Below, in pieces: positions 1 through 9,049 of a DNA stretch of 64,000 nucleotides. The stretch comes from Akanthomyces muscarius (lineage: Eukaryota > Ascomycota > Sordariomycetes > Hypocreales > Cordycipitaceae). Each line of letters starts with the position of its first letter. The first letter of the stretch is position 1. Location of the stretch: assembly GCF_028009165.1 (NCBI RefSeq), contig NW_026611614.1, forward strand, positions 434,001-498,000, read 5' to 3'. A program made the position numbers and the translations under genes. The notes beneath the pieces were generated by a model. The model saw only the letters and a list, made by a program, of their open reading frames with translations. It did no database searches and had not been told where the DNA came from.

Positions 1-2
1 TA

Positions 3-245
3 CTGGAAAAAGCACCAGATGACATCACAGTCACTACAGACATTGTTGTGGAAAACAACGACGAATACGAAATTGAGAAAGTACTCAGAGCACGAGGAAA
101 CCACAAAAAACGCGAATATCTCATTAAATGGAAGGAATACCCTAACTCCGAGAACACCTGGGAACCAATCAAGAACCTGTCTGGCTGCTCGGAACTGCTT
201 GCGCAGTTCCACCGAAAAGCAGAGACTCATCCCACATCCAGTTAG
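3..245 (+). CDS. Retrotransposon polyprotein, C-terminal chromodomain (5' partial)
   Basis: Open from the window edge, this encodes the last 80 residues of a polyprotein. The chromodomain is clear: a strand reading EIEKVLRARG, then REYLIKWKEY, then the hallmark NTWEP and a helix ending LLAQFHRK. The aromatic cage residues can be placed at the Y before EIEK, the W of IKWK and the W of TWEP. In chromoviruses this domain follows the integrase and binds modified H3 tails, directing insertion into heterochromatin. The stop at 243-245 is followed by about 680 bp before the 3' LTR, space taken up by the antisense ORF. No frameshift is seen in the visible part. Confidence 0.85.
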   Translation: MEKAPDDITVTTDIVVENNDEYEIEKVLRARGNHKKREYLIKWKEYPNSENTWEPIKNLSGCSELLAQFHRKAETHPTSS

Positions 246-719
246 GATCCTCCAAAGCAATCATAGACCCAGGAGGCTCGTCTAGGCTGTCCAAAGCCAG
301 CGCCTCCTGACGAAGCATACGAGACTGCGTCTCTGTGAAATGATCCAGCTTGGACGCGATGTTGATTTCCTCCTGTTGTGCCTGAGCCAAGGCGGAGTAT
401 GCCGCCGCAGCAGCGGCTGCAAGACGGCCAACCTCCTGACGCTTGCGCTGCGCCTCCTGACGAAGACGCTCCTTCTGTGATTCGATATGGTCGAACTCCT
501 CGGTCGAGAAGTTACCATCGCAGTGAGGGGTTTGCTTCTTCAGACAAGCCGAACATTTCGTGTACCCTTCAGAACAAAACAAAGAGAGTTCCTCTCCCGA
601 CAAGGTGTACATCGACCCATGTCGAAAAGTTGAAGGCCGACTTTTTCAATTCGAGAAATAAGATCGTGGCGGCGCTGAGTGGAGGAACGATAGGATTTAC
701 TAACGCGTGCGTTAGACAT
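169..719 (-). pseudogene. Antisense zinc-cluster/coiled-coil ORF of the gypsy element, frameshifted
   Basis: An ORF runs opposite to the retroelement, between the chromodomain and the LTR. Two overlapping frames together make one protein. The first (from the ATG at 719) has a basic Ser/Arg-rich start and a cluster CTPC; the second has CSACLKKQTPHC, a long alanine-rich coiled coil and the segment MLRQEALALDSLDE. The frames join near 575 in a T run on the coding strand, where one missing base would explain the shift. From memory, antisense ORFs with the same order (two Cys clusters, then a coiled coil) occur in other fungal gypsy elements; this was not checked. The end overlaps the chromodomain reading frame by about 75 bp. 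The shift could be decay, a sequencing error in the homopolymer, or programmed. Confidence 0.55.
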
Positions 720-910
720 GGTCAAGCCATGAAGAAAAAAGGATGCAGGAGGGAAGTTGCTCACCGGCGGCTGAAACCTGTGCGGAGGCCTGTTGTAGCG
801 GCCTTGAGGACAAGACCAATGGAGGAGGAGTATTATGTTACAAACGCAAAGAAGCCTGGCCGGCGGAACGGCGGCCAGCGGAAGTGACGCAACTGCTAGG
901 AAGCCCGATT

Positions 911-925
911 AGGAAAGAGGGGCAG
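911..925 (+). other. Polypurine tract of the gypsy element
   Basis: The tract AGGAAAGAGGGGCAG lies immediately before the TGTCACGTG start of the LTR, which is where the plus-strand primer tract sits in LTR retrotransposons. Confidence 0.7.
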
Positions 926-1230
926 TGTCACGTGACTGCTCACCTTGATCAGTCTGCTCAGCCTGCTCAGCACTGAGCACACTGAGCAAGGAGAGCATCA
1001 CCGAGCAATAGAGATTGGTTCTAGTATATTAAGGAGCCCAAAGGCCACAGCTAGTCTAGATAGTTTAGATCTCTATTGATCAATCTAAGCAATAGTTTCA
1101 CTATTGAGAGTTCTACTCTTAACGACCGTTTATCGCCTACTGCTCAAGATCGTGCTACCCTGTAGCCTCAGCCTGACTCACTTCCTAAGAAACAGACCTA
1201 CTGTGACTTAGTAAATAAGCCATCGTTACA
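926..1230 (+). repeat. 3' LTR of the gypsy element (305 bp)
   Basis: The LTR starts TGTCACGTGACT directly after the polypurine tract and ends ATCGTTACA. The 5' LTR is outside the window, so LTR-LTR identity, and therefore age, cannot be estimated. Confidence 0.8.
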
Positions 1231-1477
1231 CAAGGCTGGAAGTTGCGGATACTGGTACTAAAAAGTCTATAAGACTATATATTAGTGATATAATTAATAT
1301 GAATATTATAATTAGCTATAAGTAGTTATTTATACAATCCTTTTTACTATTTCTACAGTGAAAGGCGAAATTAGCGCCCCAGGTTTTTTTTTAGATATTT
1401 ATTTTAGGCGCAGCGGTTTTGTACGCTTCTTGCAGCACTGCCCCACCCTCCTTTACCGCTGGTCGATTGAGACGTCC
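1231..1477. other. AT-rich gene-free gap
   Basis: This is mostly A+T with TA-rich runs up to about 1400 and no coding signal. It is probably decayed repeat between two LTRs. Confidence 0.5.
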
Positions 1478-1702
1478 TGTCAGGGTCGGCGGGCAGCGGG
1501 TAGGACGGGGAGCACACAGGCGCGTTGAATTAGATCTATTGCTACGGATAGGCACTCCTCAGGTAGGGCAGGCTCTATATACAAGACGTAGCTCGAAGAG
1601 CTACGATCAGAAATCTACAGAGGATTCAGCTAAATGCAGGGTCCAACGCGTGGACACGTGACTGGGGTGCAGGGTAGGTCCATGACTGGACCAGCTGTGA
1701 CA
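1478..1702 (-). repeat. Solo LTR, family A (225 bp), copy 1
   Basis: In reverse orientation it starts TGTCACAGCTGGTCC and ends GACCCTGACA. It is the same length as the copy at 33476-33700 and clearly homologous to it along its length. Its flanks (CGTCC and CCTTC) do not match, so it has been rearranged since insertion. It abuts a fragment of LTR family B exactly at 1703. Confidence 0.8.
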
Positions 1703-1959
1703 CCTTCGACCTACGATAACGACTCATTGTTAAGGCCCCCGCCACAACGCGCAAGACGCGAATTCGACCTACGCAGAGCAACTCAACCTAAATTAACTTA
1801 ATTCTTAAAGATCGCGATTGATCGCTCAAAGGCGCCTTTTATTATACCAATATTCAACACACAACCCTCACAGGAGTAATACCTTGATATTGGAGCATGT
1901 GGAATATTTCTACGAGTCAGCGCACGGCTTTGCTTGGTGTTTGTGTTCCCAGAATCACA
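1703..1959 (+). repeat. LTR family B, 3' fragment
   Basis: Starts CCTTCGACCTACGATAACG and ends CCCAGAATCACA. It matches the second half of the full copy at 17682-18130. The first half is missing, cut at the boundary with LTR A. Confidence 0.75.
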
Positions 1960-2295
1960 CCAAGGAAAAAGATACTTAAAACTAGATCGAGTGCGTGACT
2001 CACTCATCTAAGTGACTTACTTATTATAAGGTGCTATCGGCGAAGAGCTTCAGTCACTAGATGATCCTTGGGTTTTTAGAATGATGGTGGAATTATCGCT
2101 GCCTTTTCGCTACTCCCTCGTCGGCAGCCCGCAGCTATATAGTAGCTTCTTCGCACGTGATACCTCTGGTTGCCTATAACCTCCTACCAACCAGCGTGCC
2201 CTACGGGTGCCCTGACACTTATTAACTATATTATTTTACTAATTTGTCAAATAGTTAAAAATAAATAACTATGAAAATGAAAACTAGTACCATAG
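1960..2295. other. Gene-free spacer between LTR fragments
   Basis: No coding signal is seen. AT-rich runs occur at 2219-2285. Confidence 0.4.
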
Positions 2296-2748
2296 TGTGA
2301 TTCTAGGAACACAAGCACCAAGCAAGCCGTACGCTGGCTCGTAGAAATACTCCGTATACTCTAAATATCAAGGTATTACTCCCATGAGGGTAGTGTGTTA
2401 ATTATCAGTATAATGGAAGGCGTCTTCAAGTGATCAATCGCGATCTTTAAGACTTAAGTCAATTGGGGTTAAGTTGCTTTGTGTAGGTCTATTTCGCTTC
2501 TCGCGCGTTATGCTGAGGGCTTCAACATTAAGTCATTATCGTAGGTCGAAGGAGAATGCCTGGAAGGGCAATTCCTGCCCATAAACGCAGGGCTTTACAA
2601 TCAATTAATCGCAGTATTTTAAAAATGTAACTAAGTTAGGGAAAAAAGGTTGTTGTTTTTGCTACCTGCTACAGGGTATTACGCTTTTATAGTTACAATA
2701 CAAGGGCACTGTAGCGCGCGCGTATTAAGCGCGTTATCTGGTATCACA
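2296..2748 (-). repeat. LTR family B, full-length reverse copy (453 bp)
   Basis: On the plus strand it runs from TGTGATTCTAGGAAC to GTATCACA and is the reverse complement of the 17682 copy. Flanks CATAG and GTAGT give at best a degenerate duplication. Many differences from the other copies are transitions, consistent with decay or repeat-induced mutation. Confidence 0.75.
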
Positions 2749-2944
2749 GTAGTTATTATACCTAAGGAAAAGGTAGTTACTTATAAAGACAATAATGTCT
2801 AATTTATTATTATTAGGTATGGAACTATTAATATATTCAAGAAAGTATTTTCTGTTTGCAGTGGTGTGCGCGTTGGGAGTAGTGGGGGCTTGGCACATGT
2901 ACTTCTCCGCACCATAACTATGTCGGATAGATTTTGTGGCCTCG

Positions 2945-5900
2945 TCATACTCCAAGCTGGTTATAGCCTCGGGATGCCCGCGAGCGTGATTCATGATGAT
3001 TGTAGGCTTCACAAAATCGCAAAATAGAAAATATAGTTTTGGCAACCCCGGCTGACGCTCTTCTTTTCAGTTCAATAGGTTCAGGGAAGTCCTCCCCCAC
3101 CAAGCCGATAAGATATTCCTGAAAATTATCCGGAGAGCGCATGTCGATAAGGTCCAAAAACTCCGTGTGGGAAGGCCATTTGGCATCACCGAAGCTATCC
3201 CAAGCCTGGTCAAATCTCAGCCTAATTCTGCTCAGGATCTCCTCATAGTATGACTGCGCAAACTGGCGCTTTTGGTAGCGCTCTACACAATGTAGAACGG
3301 CTGTGAGGCATTTTGAGCTGATGGATCTTTTCTGTTGTGCGGGCACGTAGCCTTTCAGTGTGTAAATCAAACCCTCTAGTCCCATTCTCCCCATTTTCTT
3401 GCGCTCCACAGAGCTCACAATGCTTAAAAACATGTCTACTTCCTGCTCACACCTCCGCAGATTAGTTAGCTTTCGCGCAACCGTCGATCGCAGTTTTCTT
3501 AGTTTCTTCATCATGCCTTGACGAAGCTTGATGTGCTCGCTTTCCCTTTCTGCTGTGTGCTTGGAGACGAGGTTGCGCAGCCCATTGATCACTGCCGTAT
3601 TGAGTTGTTTGAGTTCGCTATTCGTAACGACGTCTGCTTTGGTCAGATTCGGATGATGCATTGTATTACCCAGCATAGCTTGAGCGAGTGCTGAGCTTAT
3701 CTGCCTGGTAACCTGCGCAATATCTTGGCTCAGTTGCTGAAGCTGCTGCGATGGCGTAACATAACTCCTATAATTAAGTGAGCCAGATGGCGAGCAATGA
3801 CGAGTGGGCGGAGATTCATTGCAGCTTTGCCAATCCTCGACCTCACCACCCTCAGAGCCTGAGATCCATGGCCGTTCTTCCCGGAATATAGCAGTGGGAT
3901 AGCTTCGTTGCCTATCATTAGGCCCTGGGGCTTGCCGCTGACCATAAAATTTTGAGTCTTGTCGACAATCAGGGGAAAAGGGACTTCGTAATATGTCTTC
4001 CGTTGTATCCCTGCACTCGTCGTTGTCAGGGGTCTGCCTGCAGGATGCTGGTTTCATCGCCCTGTAGACGCTGCGATGAGCGGCATCTTGCTGGGGCCCG
4101 TAATCTGTTCGAGTTTGGGGGATGCCGGCCTGCGAAGAGACGATCGTAACGTGGATGCTATGAGGCGAGCTTGGGGCAGCTTCCTTCTTTGAAACGTCTT
4201 TGACTCCCGTTCCAGTATTTCCTGAGCCTAGACAAAACCCGCCTGACGGGATCTCTGTCTGAGTTGCACTACTCCGCGAAACATATTTATGTGTCGTTCT
4301 CCCTTGCATAGCATTACTCTGTGAGGCGTTTCCTTGTGAGACATTCCTTTGTGGAGTGTTTCTCTGCGGCAACAATCTGACGTGCGGCCCCGGCATGCTC
4401 CTCCCGGCAGCGTTTTCCGATACAGTACTTTTCTGTGCAACATAGTTGCGTATTGAAGTTCTGTTATGTGAAGCTTCATTTGCTGAGGCATTCATATTTG
4501 TGTTTCTTACTGGCAGACTACTAAACTGCGCAGACTTGTGCGTCGAGGTAGGCCTTTCTCGACTGGAAGCTTTATATACACTAGCGTCTGACTGCCGACT
4601 TCGTCCTGGAGTGCCTTGGAACGGTGCATCTTTGTCTTTTGAGCTGGGCCCCATCCGAGAAGAGACATTGACGAGGTTTGTAGCTTCATTATATGAATTT
4701 TCAGTCTGTGGGTTATTACCGGAAATGCCGCCGGACTGTGCAGCTTCGTCTAATGGTACATCTGTGCTAATGCACGGCTGCTGTTTCGTCTCCCATGGCT
4801 TAGACCTCGCAATCGGAGGATATGTGACAGATTTCTTTCGGTCGGAAACTAGGACATCTGTGTTACCATCTAAGGGGCCTTGAGTTTCTGGGTGGGCCAG
4901 TGGGCTCTGAAAGATGCGTCCTTCTAAGTCAACGATCTTGTGGTCGTTTTTTTCAATCTTGCTTTGTAATTCCACGATATCCTGTGAATTCTCTTTAACC
5001 TGCCCTTTTAATTTCACGAGGCTCTGTGAAATTTCTTTAATCTGCCCCTGTGATTCCAAGTTATTTCGCTTCTCTTCCTCAAACCTCCCTTCCAACTCCA
5101 CGATCTTGCTCTCGTCGTTCTTTCCCTCGAGCTTCTCACTTAATTCCACAATTTGGTCGTTCTTTTTCTGAATCTTCCTTTCTAAGTCCGCGATCTTGCT
5201 CTCGTCGTTCTTTCCCTCAAGCTTCCCCCTTAACTCCACAATTTCGTCGTTCTTTTCCTCAATCTTCCTTTCTAACTCCACGATCTTGCTCTCATCGTTC
5301 TTCTTCTGAATCTTCCTTTCTAACTCCACGATCTTGCTCTCATCGTTCTTCTTCTGAATCTTCCTTTCTAACTCCACGATCTTGCTCTCATCGTTCTTCT
5401 TCTGAATCTTCCTTTCTAACTCCACGATCTTGCTCTCGTCGTTCTTTCCCTCAAGCTTCCCCCTTAACTCCACAATTTCGTCGTTCTTTTCCTCAATCTT
5501 CCTTTCTAACTCCACGATCTTGCTCTCGTCGTTCTTTTCCTCAATCTTCCTTTCCAACTCCACGACGTTATTATTATATTTCTCATTCTGTTCTCGTAAT
5601 TCCATCATTTCCTTTGTAACTTCTGTAACCTGCCTTTGTGATTCCACGATATTTTTATTCATTTCCTGAATCTTCCCGACTGACTCCGTGATATTTTGGT
5701 CCCTTTCCTTAATCTCTCCTTTTAATTTCGCTATTACAAAGTCCTTGTTCCCAATTATCTTTTGCGAGATAGCTATCTTGAGGCAGTAGTATTCGTAATC
5801 GAGCATGTCGCCTATTTCAGAACGAATAGTCTCCCGAAACCTGATTAATAGTGCTCCAAATTCTCCAATAAATTCAGGCGTCCCAATGTTAGGCATATTT

Positions 5901-8900
5901 TCCCATTGGTGTTGTATGGGTTGGCAAAAGAGTGACTGCCGCCAGGGACTGAGCAGCCTAAACCAATGCTGGATAAGTACTTCATTAACACTCCCTAAAT
6001 CAACGGTAGCACCCAGATCGACCTTAGGAGCCTTGAAGAAAGCCGATAGAATCGCGTTTGCTGATTCTGGTAGCAAGTCTGGCAGGACCTGCCCGTCCTG
6101 AACTAGTGATAGTAGCCGGAGGTAGTACTCTTCTTCGTGGCCCGGCGCTTCTATGCACTCGATGATTTGATTCGCGGTTTCCTCGCCAATGGCGGCTATG
6201 CGCTGAGATAGGTTCTTATGCTTTTGTCTTTCACCCTTTATTGGGTTCGGTTTGAGCGACTTTCTCAGGTACTCATTGGGCCCGGATGGGACGAGCAACT
6301 CACCGCGGTGCCTTGCATCTGTATTGCTTGGTACTAGTGCGTTGTTCTGGGGACGCATGGAACTGATCCTCAAATTTTTTCGCGGCGAATATTGCTTGAG
6401 CCTGGTGTCAGAGCTTCTACTCTTGATAGCGAGTGTACGCTTTTCACCAACCCTCACAGCGTTGTGCGGCTGCACTGAAATCTGCTTCTGCAAATCGACG
6501 AAGGCAACTTGCAGCACACTATTGAACGTTTGGAAGCCCGCTTCTGATGCAAGATGGCAATCATCGAATTTTGCGACCACACCACAACCACGCATGCCGT
6601 CTTTGACAATTTTGATCGTCATATCTACTGCAGATATTTGCCGTTCCATACTGGCCTGGAAACCTTGCACATCAAAGTCCGTTGAGCTTGTGGCTAGATC
6701 TATGCTGCTTTGTATTTTCGCGCATACCGAGCGTAGATGTTGTAGCTCAATGGTCTGCTCGCGCAGGACTTCGGCATAGGGCGTGCCCATTAAAGGAGAG
6801 ACTTCAATGTAGTCACTCTCGAAAGCTGACGGATCATACGTTGTCGCTGCCATTTCTTCTACCTCGAACGTTCTTCGCGGCTGAACAAGACTCTTATCCA
6901 AGACGATAGCGTCCGTATCAGGCTTCGTGATACATCCAATCGAAGGAGGAAGTGCACGAGTGTCGGCAATTTGGCACCGTTCGCGGCCGACGAGTTCCTG
7001 ATCCAAAGAGAATTCAGGATGGATGATAATCTGTTGACCGTTATAGCCCTGTTGACCGCGTTTGCCGACAGCGTTTGCACGTTTTATCAGCGCGCTTTGC
7101 GCAGAATATAGTGAAGCCCGGTTCGACTTGCGACTTGCTATGATAAGCTCTGTCACACCTTTTGACTCTTGAGTAACAAGCTGCCTATCATGATTTTGTA
7201 GTTTGCTTCGCTCACAAGACTCGCTACCTGGACTCACTATAGCTTCTGTAAGAGCACCTGTCATCTCTATATCGATATTATTGTCTTTGACTGCATTGAT
7301 CGGATTTTGTATAAGGCTGCCGTGAAATTGGTTGTTGTCAGATATGTCATTCGGATTGACTGAACATTCTATCCCATTTGTATGTTCTGACGGGATTAAT
7401 ATTGACTGTGTCGAGTTCTCCATATGAGCATTCTCCCCTGCGTGTTTATCGACTCGATCCGCAACTTCATCCTCTTCTTTCTCTGAACCACCCAAGTCCG
7501 TTTCATTATCCCCTTTCCTTCTCTTAGTTGGACGAGATTCTACTATATCGCCACCCCTTGTCCTTTTTCCCGTTTCTTTTGCCTGTGGTGTAGCCCGCTC
7601 CAGGGTACTATCTGGATTTCTCATAAATTCATTCTTCTTATATCTATCGGGAGACCTCTGAACTGTCATATCCATAAACTCCGTTTCATCGGTGCTCGTA
7701 GAATTTGTCTCGAATCTGTGTTGGCGTAGTATATCTTTGTCCTCGTTTATAATAGGCTCGTCTATAGGTTTTCCTCCTATAGAGTTTCCGATCGTAGAGT
7801 CTTTATGACCAATTTCCTTGCATTTTTCGTTGTATTTGTAATTACTAATATGACCCTTGTCCACGTGATTATCGTTCGTGGAATCCATGTTTACATCTAG
7901 CCTGAGTACTCCAGTTGGTATCTCTGAGTCGTCCTCCGGATCGTCTAAAGATGGGCAGTTTTCTGACCGTATATCTTGATTCAAATGAAGAGGCTGCGAG
8001 AACTCATATAGTGCATTCGAGTCATACAGATGCGTTGCTACGCCCTCAACAATGTCTTCTAGCTGTATGTCTAGTTCCCTATTGTCGCTATTTGGCTGAA
8101 GATTTGTTGGGGAAATTTGTTTTGTTTCTTGTATATTGATGCTTGGATGCTCGATGTTATTACTTGTAGTCCCTTGTTTCATAGGTTCTTCGTTCATAAG
8201 ATTCTGGCTTGTAGCGTCTTGTCCTGTAGAAACTTCTTTTCTAGTGTCTTGATCCACAGCTTCTATATATGCAGGCTTCGTTACAAGAATATCATTTGTG
8301 TGATGCCCACTCTTGCGGCTGTTACTGATAGTATTGCTATTTAATGCTTCGGGCTCAACTGTTTCGTATGGAGTTAACAAGTCAGTACCTGAATCATCTA
8401 AAGAGGCAGCATCCGACAATGTAATTGTCTCACAAGTCTGCGTGAAATCGACCTCCTGTTCGGCTTTTTGGTTTCGTGCTTTTTGCTCGTCTTTTTCTTT
8501 TTGCTCGTCTATTATTTGTTGTTTTTCTGATTCTTCTTGCTCGTCTAGCTCGCCCATCTCAGCGCTACTCGTCTTTGGAAATTCTTGATTTGTGATCATA
8601 ACGCCTTCACCCTCCTTCATGGGGCTCTCGTTTGTGGCTCCTCTCTCCATGAGACTCATAGGCCTCTTATTCAGCCGGGGACTTCTCCTTGGTTTAGCGT
8701 CGACTGCATACAGTAGTGTGGCAGGCTTCTTCAACTGCTCTGTCTCTTGATTTATTGAGACATTCCTGTCGTTGGGATTCTCAGCCACTTTTGTATCCCG
8801 TTCAAAGACTCCATGCTTTGCACGCCTTTGAAATGGTTGTTGGTCTGATATAATACAATCATCTTCAGGGCCATCAGCTGATTCGATCGCCTGGCGATGA

Positions 8901-9049
8901 GCTTTTGTAAGCGAGGATGGTCGGCTGCGCTCCGCTGCCTCACTTTGAATTGCTACATTGTTATCCTGGTTCTGTTCAGGGACGTTCAATATGCTTGGCT
9001 GAGACTGGGCAGTAAGTTCGTGGTCTTCAGACTGCACCTTCTCATCCAT
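2945..9049 (-). CDS. Giant hypothetical protein with 16-residue coiled-coil repeats (2,034 aa)
   Basis: One uninterrupted reading frame of 2,034 codons. The family is not recognised. Residues 1-650 are acidic, Ser/Thr/Asn-rich and probably disordered, with an RRSPRLNKR-type basic patch near 120. Residues about 740-900 look folded (an aromatic-rich segment starting FESDYIEV). A long coiled coil covers about 1080-1390; within it residues 1160-1320 are near-identical 16-residue units of the type KIVELERKIQKKNDES. Residues 1390-1800 are again low complexity, and the last 220 look helical. The size, charge and coiled coil suggest a structural or chromosome-associated protein, but nothing fixes a function. 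The final 30 codons may be read-through of a small intron, so the true C-terminus is uncertain. The upstream intergenic sequence was not analysed for promoter elements. Confidence 0.75.
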   Translation of the reverse strand: MDEKVQSEDHELTAQSQPSILNVPEQNQDNNVAIQSEAAERSRPSSLTKAHRQAIESADGPEDDCIISDQQPFQRRAKHGVFERDTKVAENPNDRNVSINQETEQLKKPATLLYAVDAKPRRSPRLNKRPMSLMERGATNESPMKEGEGVMITNQEFPKTSSAEMGELDEQEESEKQQIIDEQKEKDEQKARNQKAEQEVDFTQTCETITLSDAASLDDSGTDLLTPYETVEPEALNSNTISNSRKSGHHTNDILVTKPAYIEAVDQDTRKEVSTGQDATSQNLMNEEPMKQGTTSNNIEHPSINIQETKQISPTNLQPNSDNRELDIQLEDIVEGVATHLYDSNALYEFSQPLHLNQDIRSENCPSLDDPEDDSEIPTGVLRLDVNMDSTNDNHVDKGHISNYKYNEKCKEIGHKDSTIGNSIGGKPIDEPIINEDKDILRQHRFETNSTSTDETEFMDMTVQRSPDRYKKNEFMRNPDSTLERATPQAKETGKRTRGGDIVESRPTKRRKGDNETDLGGSEKEEDEVADRVDKHAGENAHMENSTQSILIPSEHTNGIECSVNPNDISDNNQFHGSLIQNPINAVKDNNIDIEMTGALTEAIVSPGSESCERSKLQNHDRQLVTQESKGVTELIIASRKSNRASLYSAQSALIKRANAVGKRGQQGYNGQQIIIHPEFSLDQELVGRERCQIADTRALPPSIGCITKPDTDAIVLDKSLVQPRRTFEVEEMAATTYDPSAFESDYIEVSPLMGTPYAEVLREQTIELQHLRSVCAKIQSSIDLATSSTDFDVQGFQASMERQISAVDMTIKIVKDGMRGCGVVAKFDDCHLASEAGFQTFNSVLQVAFVDLQKQISVQPHNAVRVGEKRTLAIKSRSSDTRLKQYSPRKNLRISSMRPQNNALVPSNTDARHRGELLVPSGPNEYLRKSLKPNPIKGERQKHKNLSQRIAAIGEETANQIIECIEAPGHEEEYYLRLLSLVQDGQVLPDLLPESANAILSAFFKAPKVDLGATVDLGSVNEVLIQHWFRLLSPWRQSLFCQPIQHQWENMPNIGTPEFIGEFGALLIRFRETIRSEIGDMLDYEYYCLKIAISQKIIGNKDFVIAKLKGEIKERDQNITESVGKIQEMNKNIVESQRQVTEVTKEMMELREQNEKYNNNVVELERKIEEKNDESKIVELERKIEEKNDEIVELRGKLEGKNDESKIVELERKIQKKNDESKIVELERKIQKKNDESKIVELERKIQKKNDESKIVELERKIEEKNDEIVELRGKLEGKNDESKIADLERKIQKKNDQIVELSEKLEGKNDESKIVELEGRFEEEKRNNLESQGQIKEISQSLVKLKGQVKENSQDIVELQSKIEKNDHKIVDLEGRIFQSPLAHPETQGPLDGNTDVLVSDRKKSVTYPPIARSKPWETKQQPCISTDVPLDEAAQSGGISGNNPQTENSYNEATNLVNVSSRMGPSSKDKDAPFQGTPGRSRQSDASVYKASSRERPTSTHKSAQFSSLPVRNTNMNASANEASHNRTSIRNYVAQKSTVSENAAGRSMPGPHVRLLPQRNTPQRNVSQGNASQSNAMQGRTTHKYVSRSSATQTEIPSGGFCLGSGNTGTGVKDVSKKEAAPSSPHSIHVTIVSSQAGIPQTRTDYGPQQDAAHRSVYRAMKPASCRQTPDNDECRDTTEDILRSPFSPDCRQDSKFYGQRQAPGPNDRQRSYPTAIFREERPWISGSEGGEVEDWQSCNESPPTRHCSPSGSLNYRSYVTPSQQLQQLSQDIAQVTRQISSALAQAMLGNTMHHPNLTKADVVTNSELKQLNTAVINGLRNLVSKHTAERESEHIKLRQGMMKKLRKLRSTVARKLTNLRRCEQEVDMFLSIVSSVERKKMGRMGLEGLIYTLKGYVPAQQKRSISSKCLTAVLHCVERYQKRQFAQSYYEEILSRIRLRFDQAWDSFGDAKWPSHTEFLDLIDMRSPDNFQEYLIGLVGEDFPEPIELKRRASAGVAKTIFSILRFCEAYNHHESRSRASRGYNQLGV
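5085..5570. repeat. Coding minisatellite, 48-bp units
   Basis: Direct repeats of about 48 bp (some truncated to 30-42 bp, all keeping frame) encode the KIVELERKI-type coiled-coil units of the 2,034-aa protein. At least four copies between 5230 and 5450 are nearly identical, suggesting recent expansion or homogenisation. Confidence 0.85.

Larger units (their letters stand above)
1..1230 (+). mobile_element. 3' end of a Ty3/gypsy chromovirus retrotransposon
   Basis: The window opens inside a gypsy-type LTR retrotransposon. In order it holds the C-terminal chromodomain of the integrase/polyprotein (3-245), a spacer with an antisense ORF, a purine-rich tract (911-925) and a 305-bp LTR (926-1230) with TGT...ACA ends. 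The five bases after the LTR (CAAGG) would be one copy of the target-site duplication; the other copy and the rest of the element lie outside the window. A C-terminal chromodomain in the polyprotein is the hallmark of fungal chromoviruses, which it targets to chromatin. Only the 3' end is visible, so whether the element is intact cannot be judged. Confidence 0.85.

Noticed and set aside
5050..5619. Plus-strand Ser/Arg-rich frames across the coiled-coil repeats
   Set aside because: Shadow of the 48-bp repeats in the 2,034-aa gene; no start context or splice signals.
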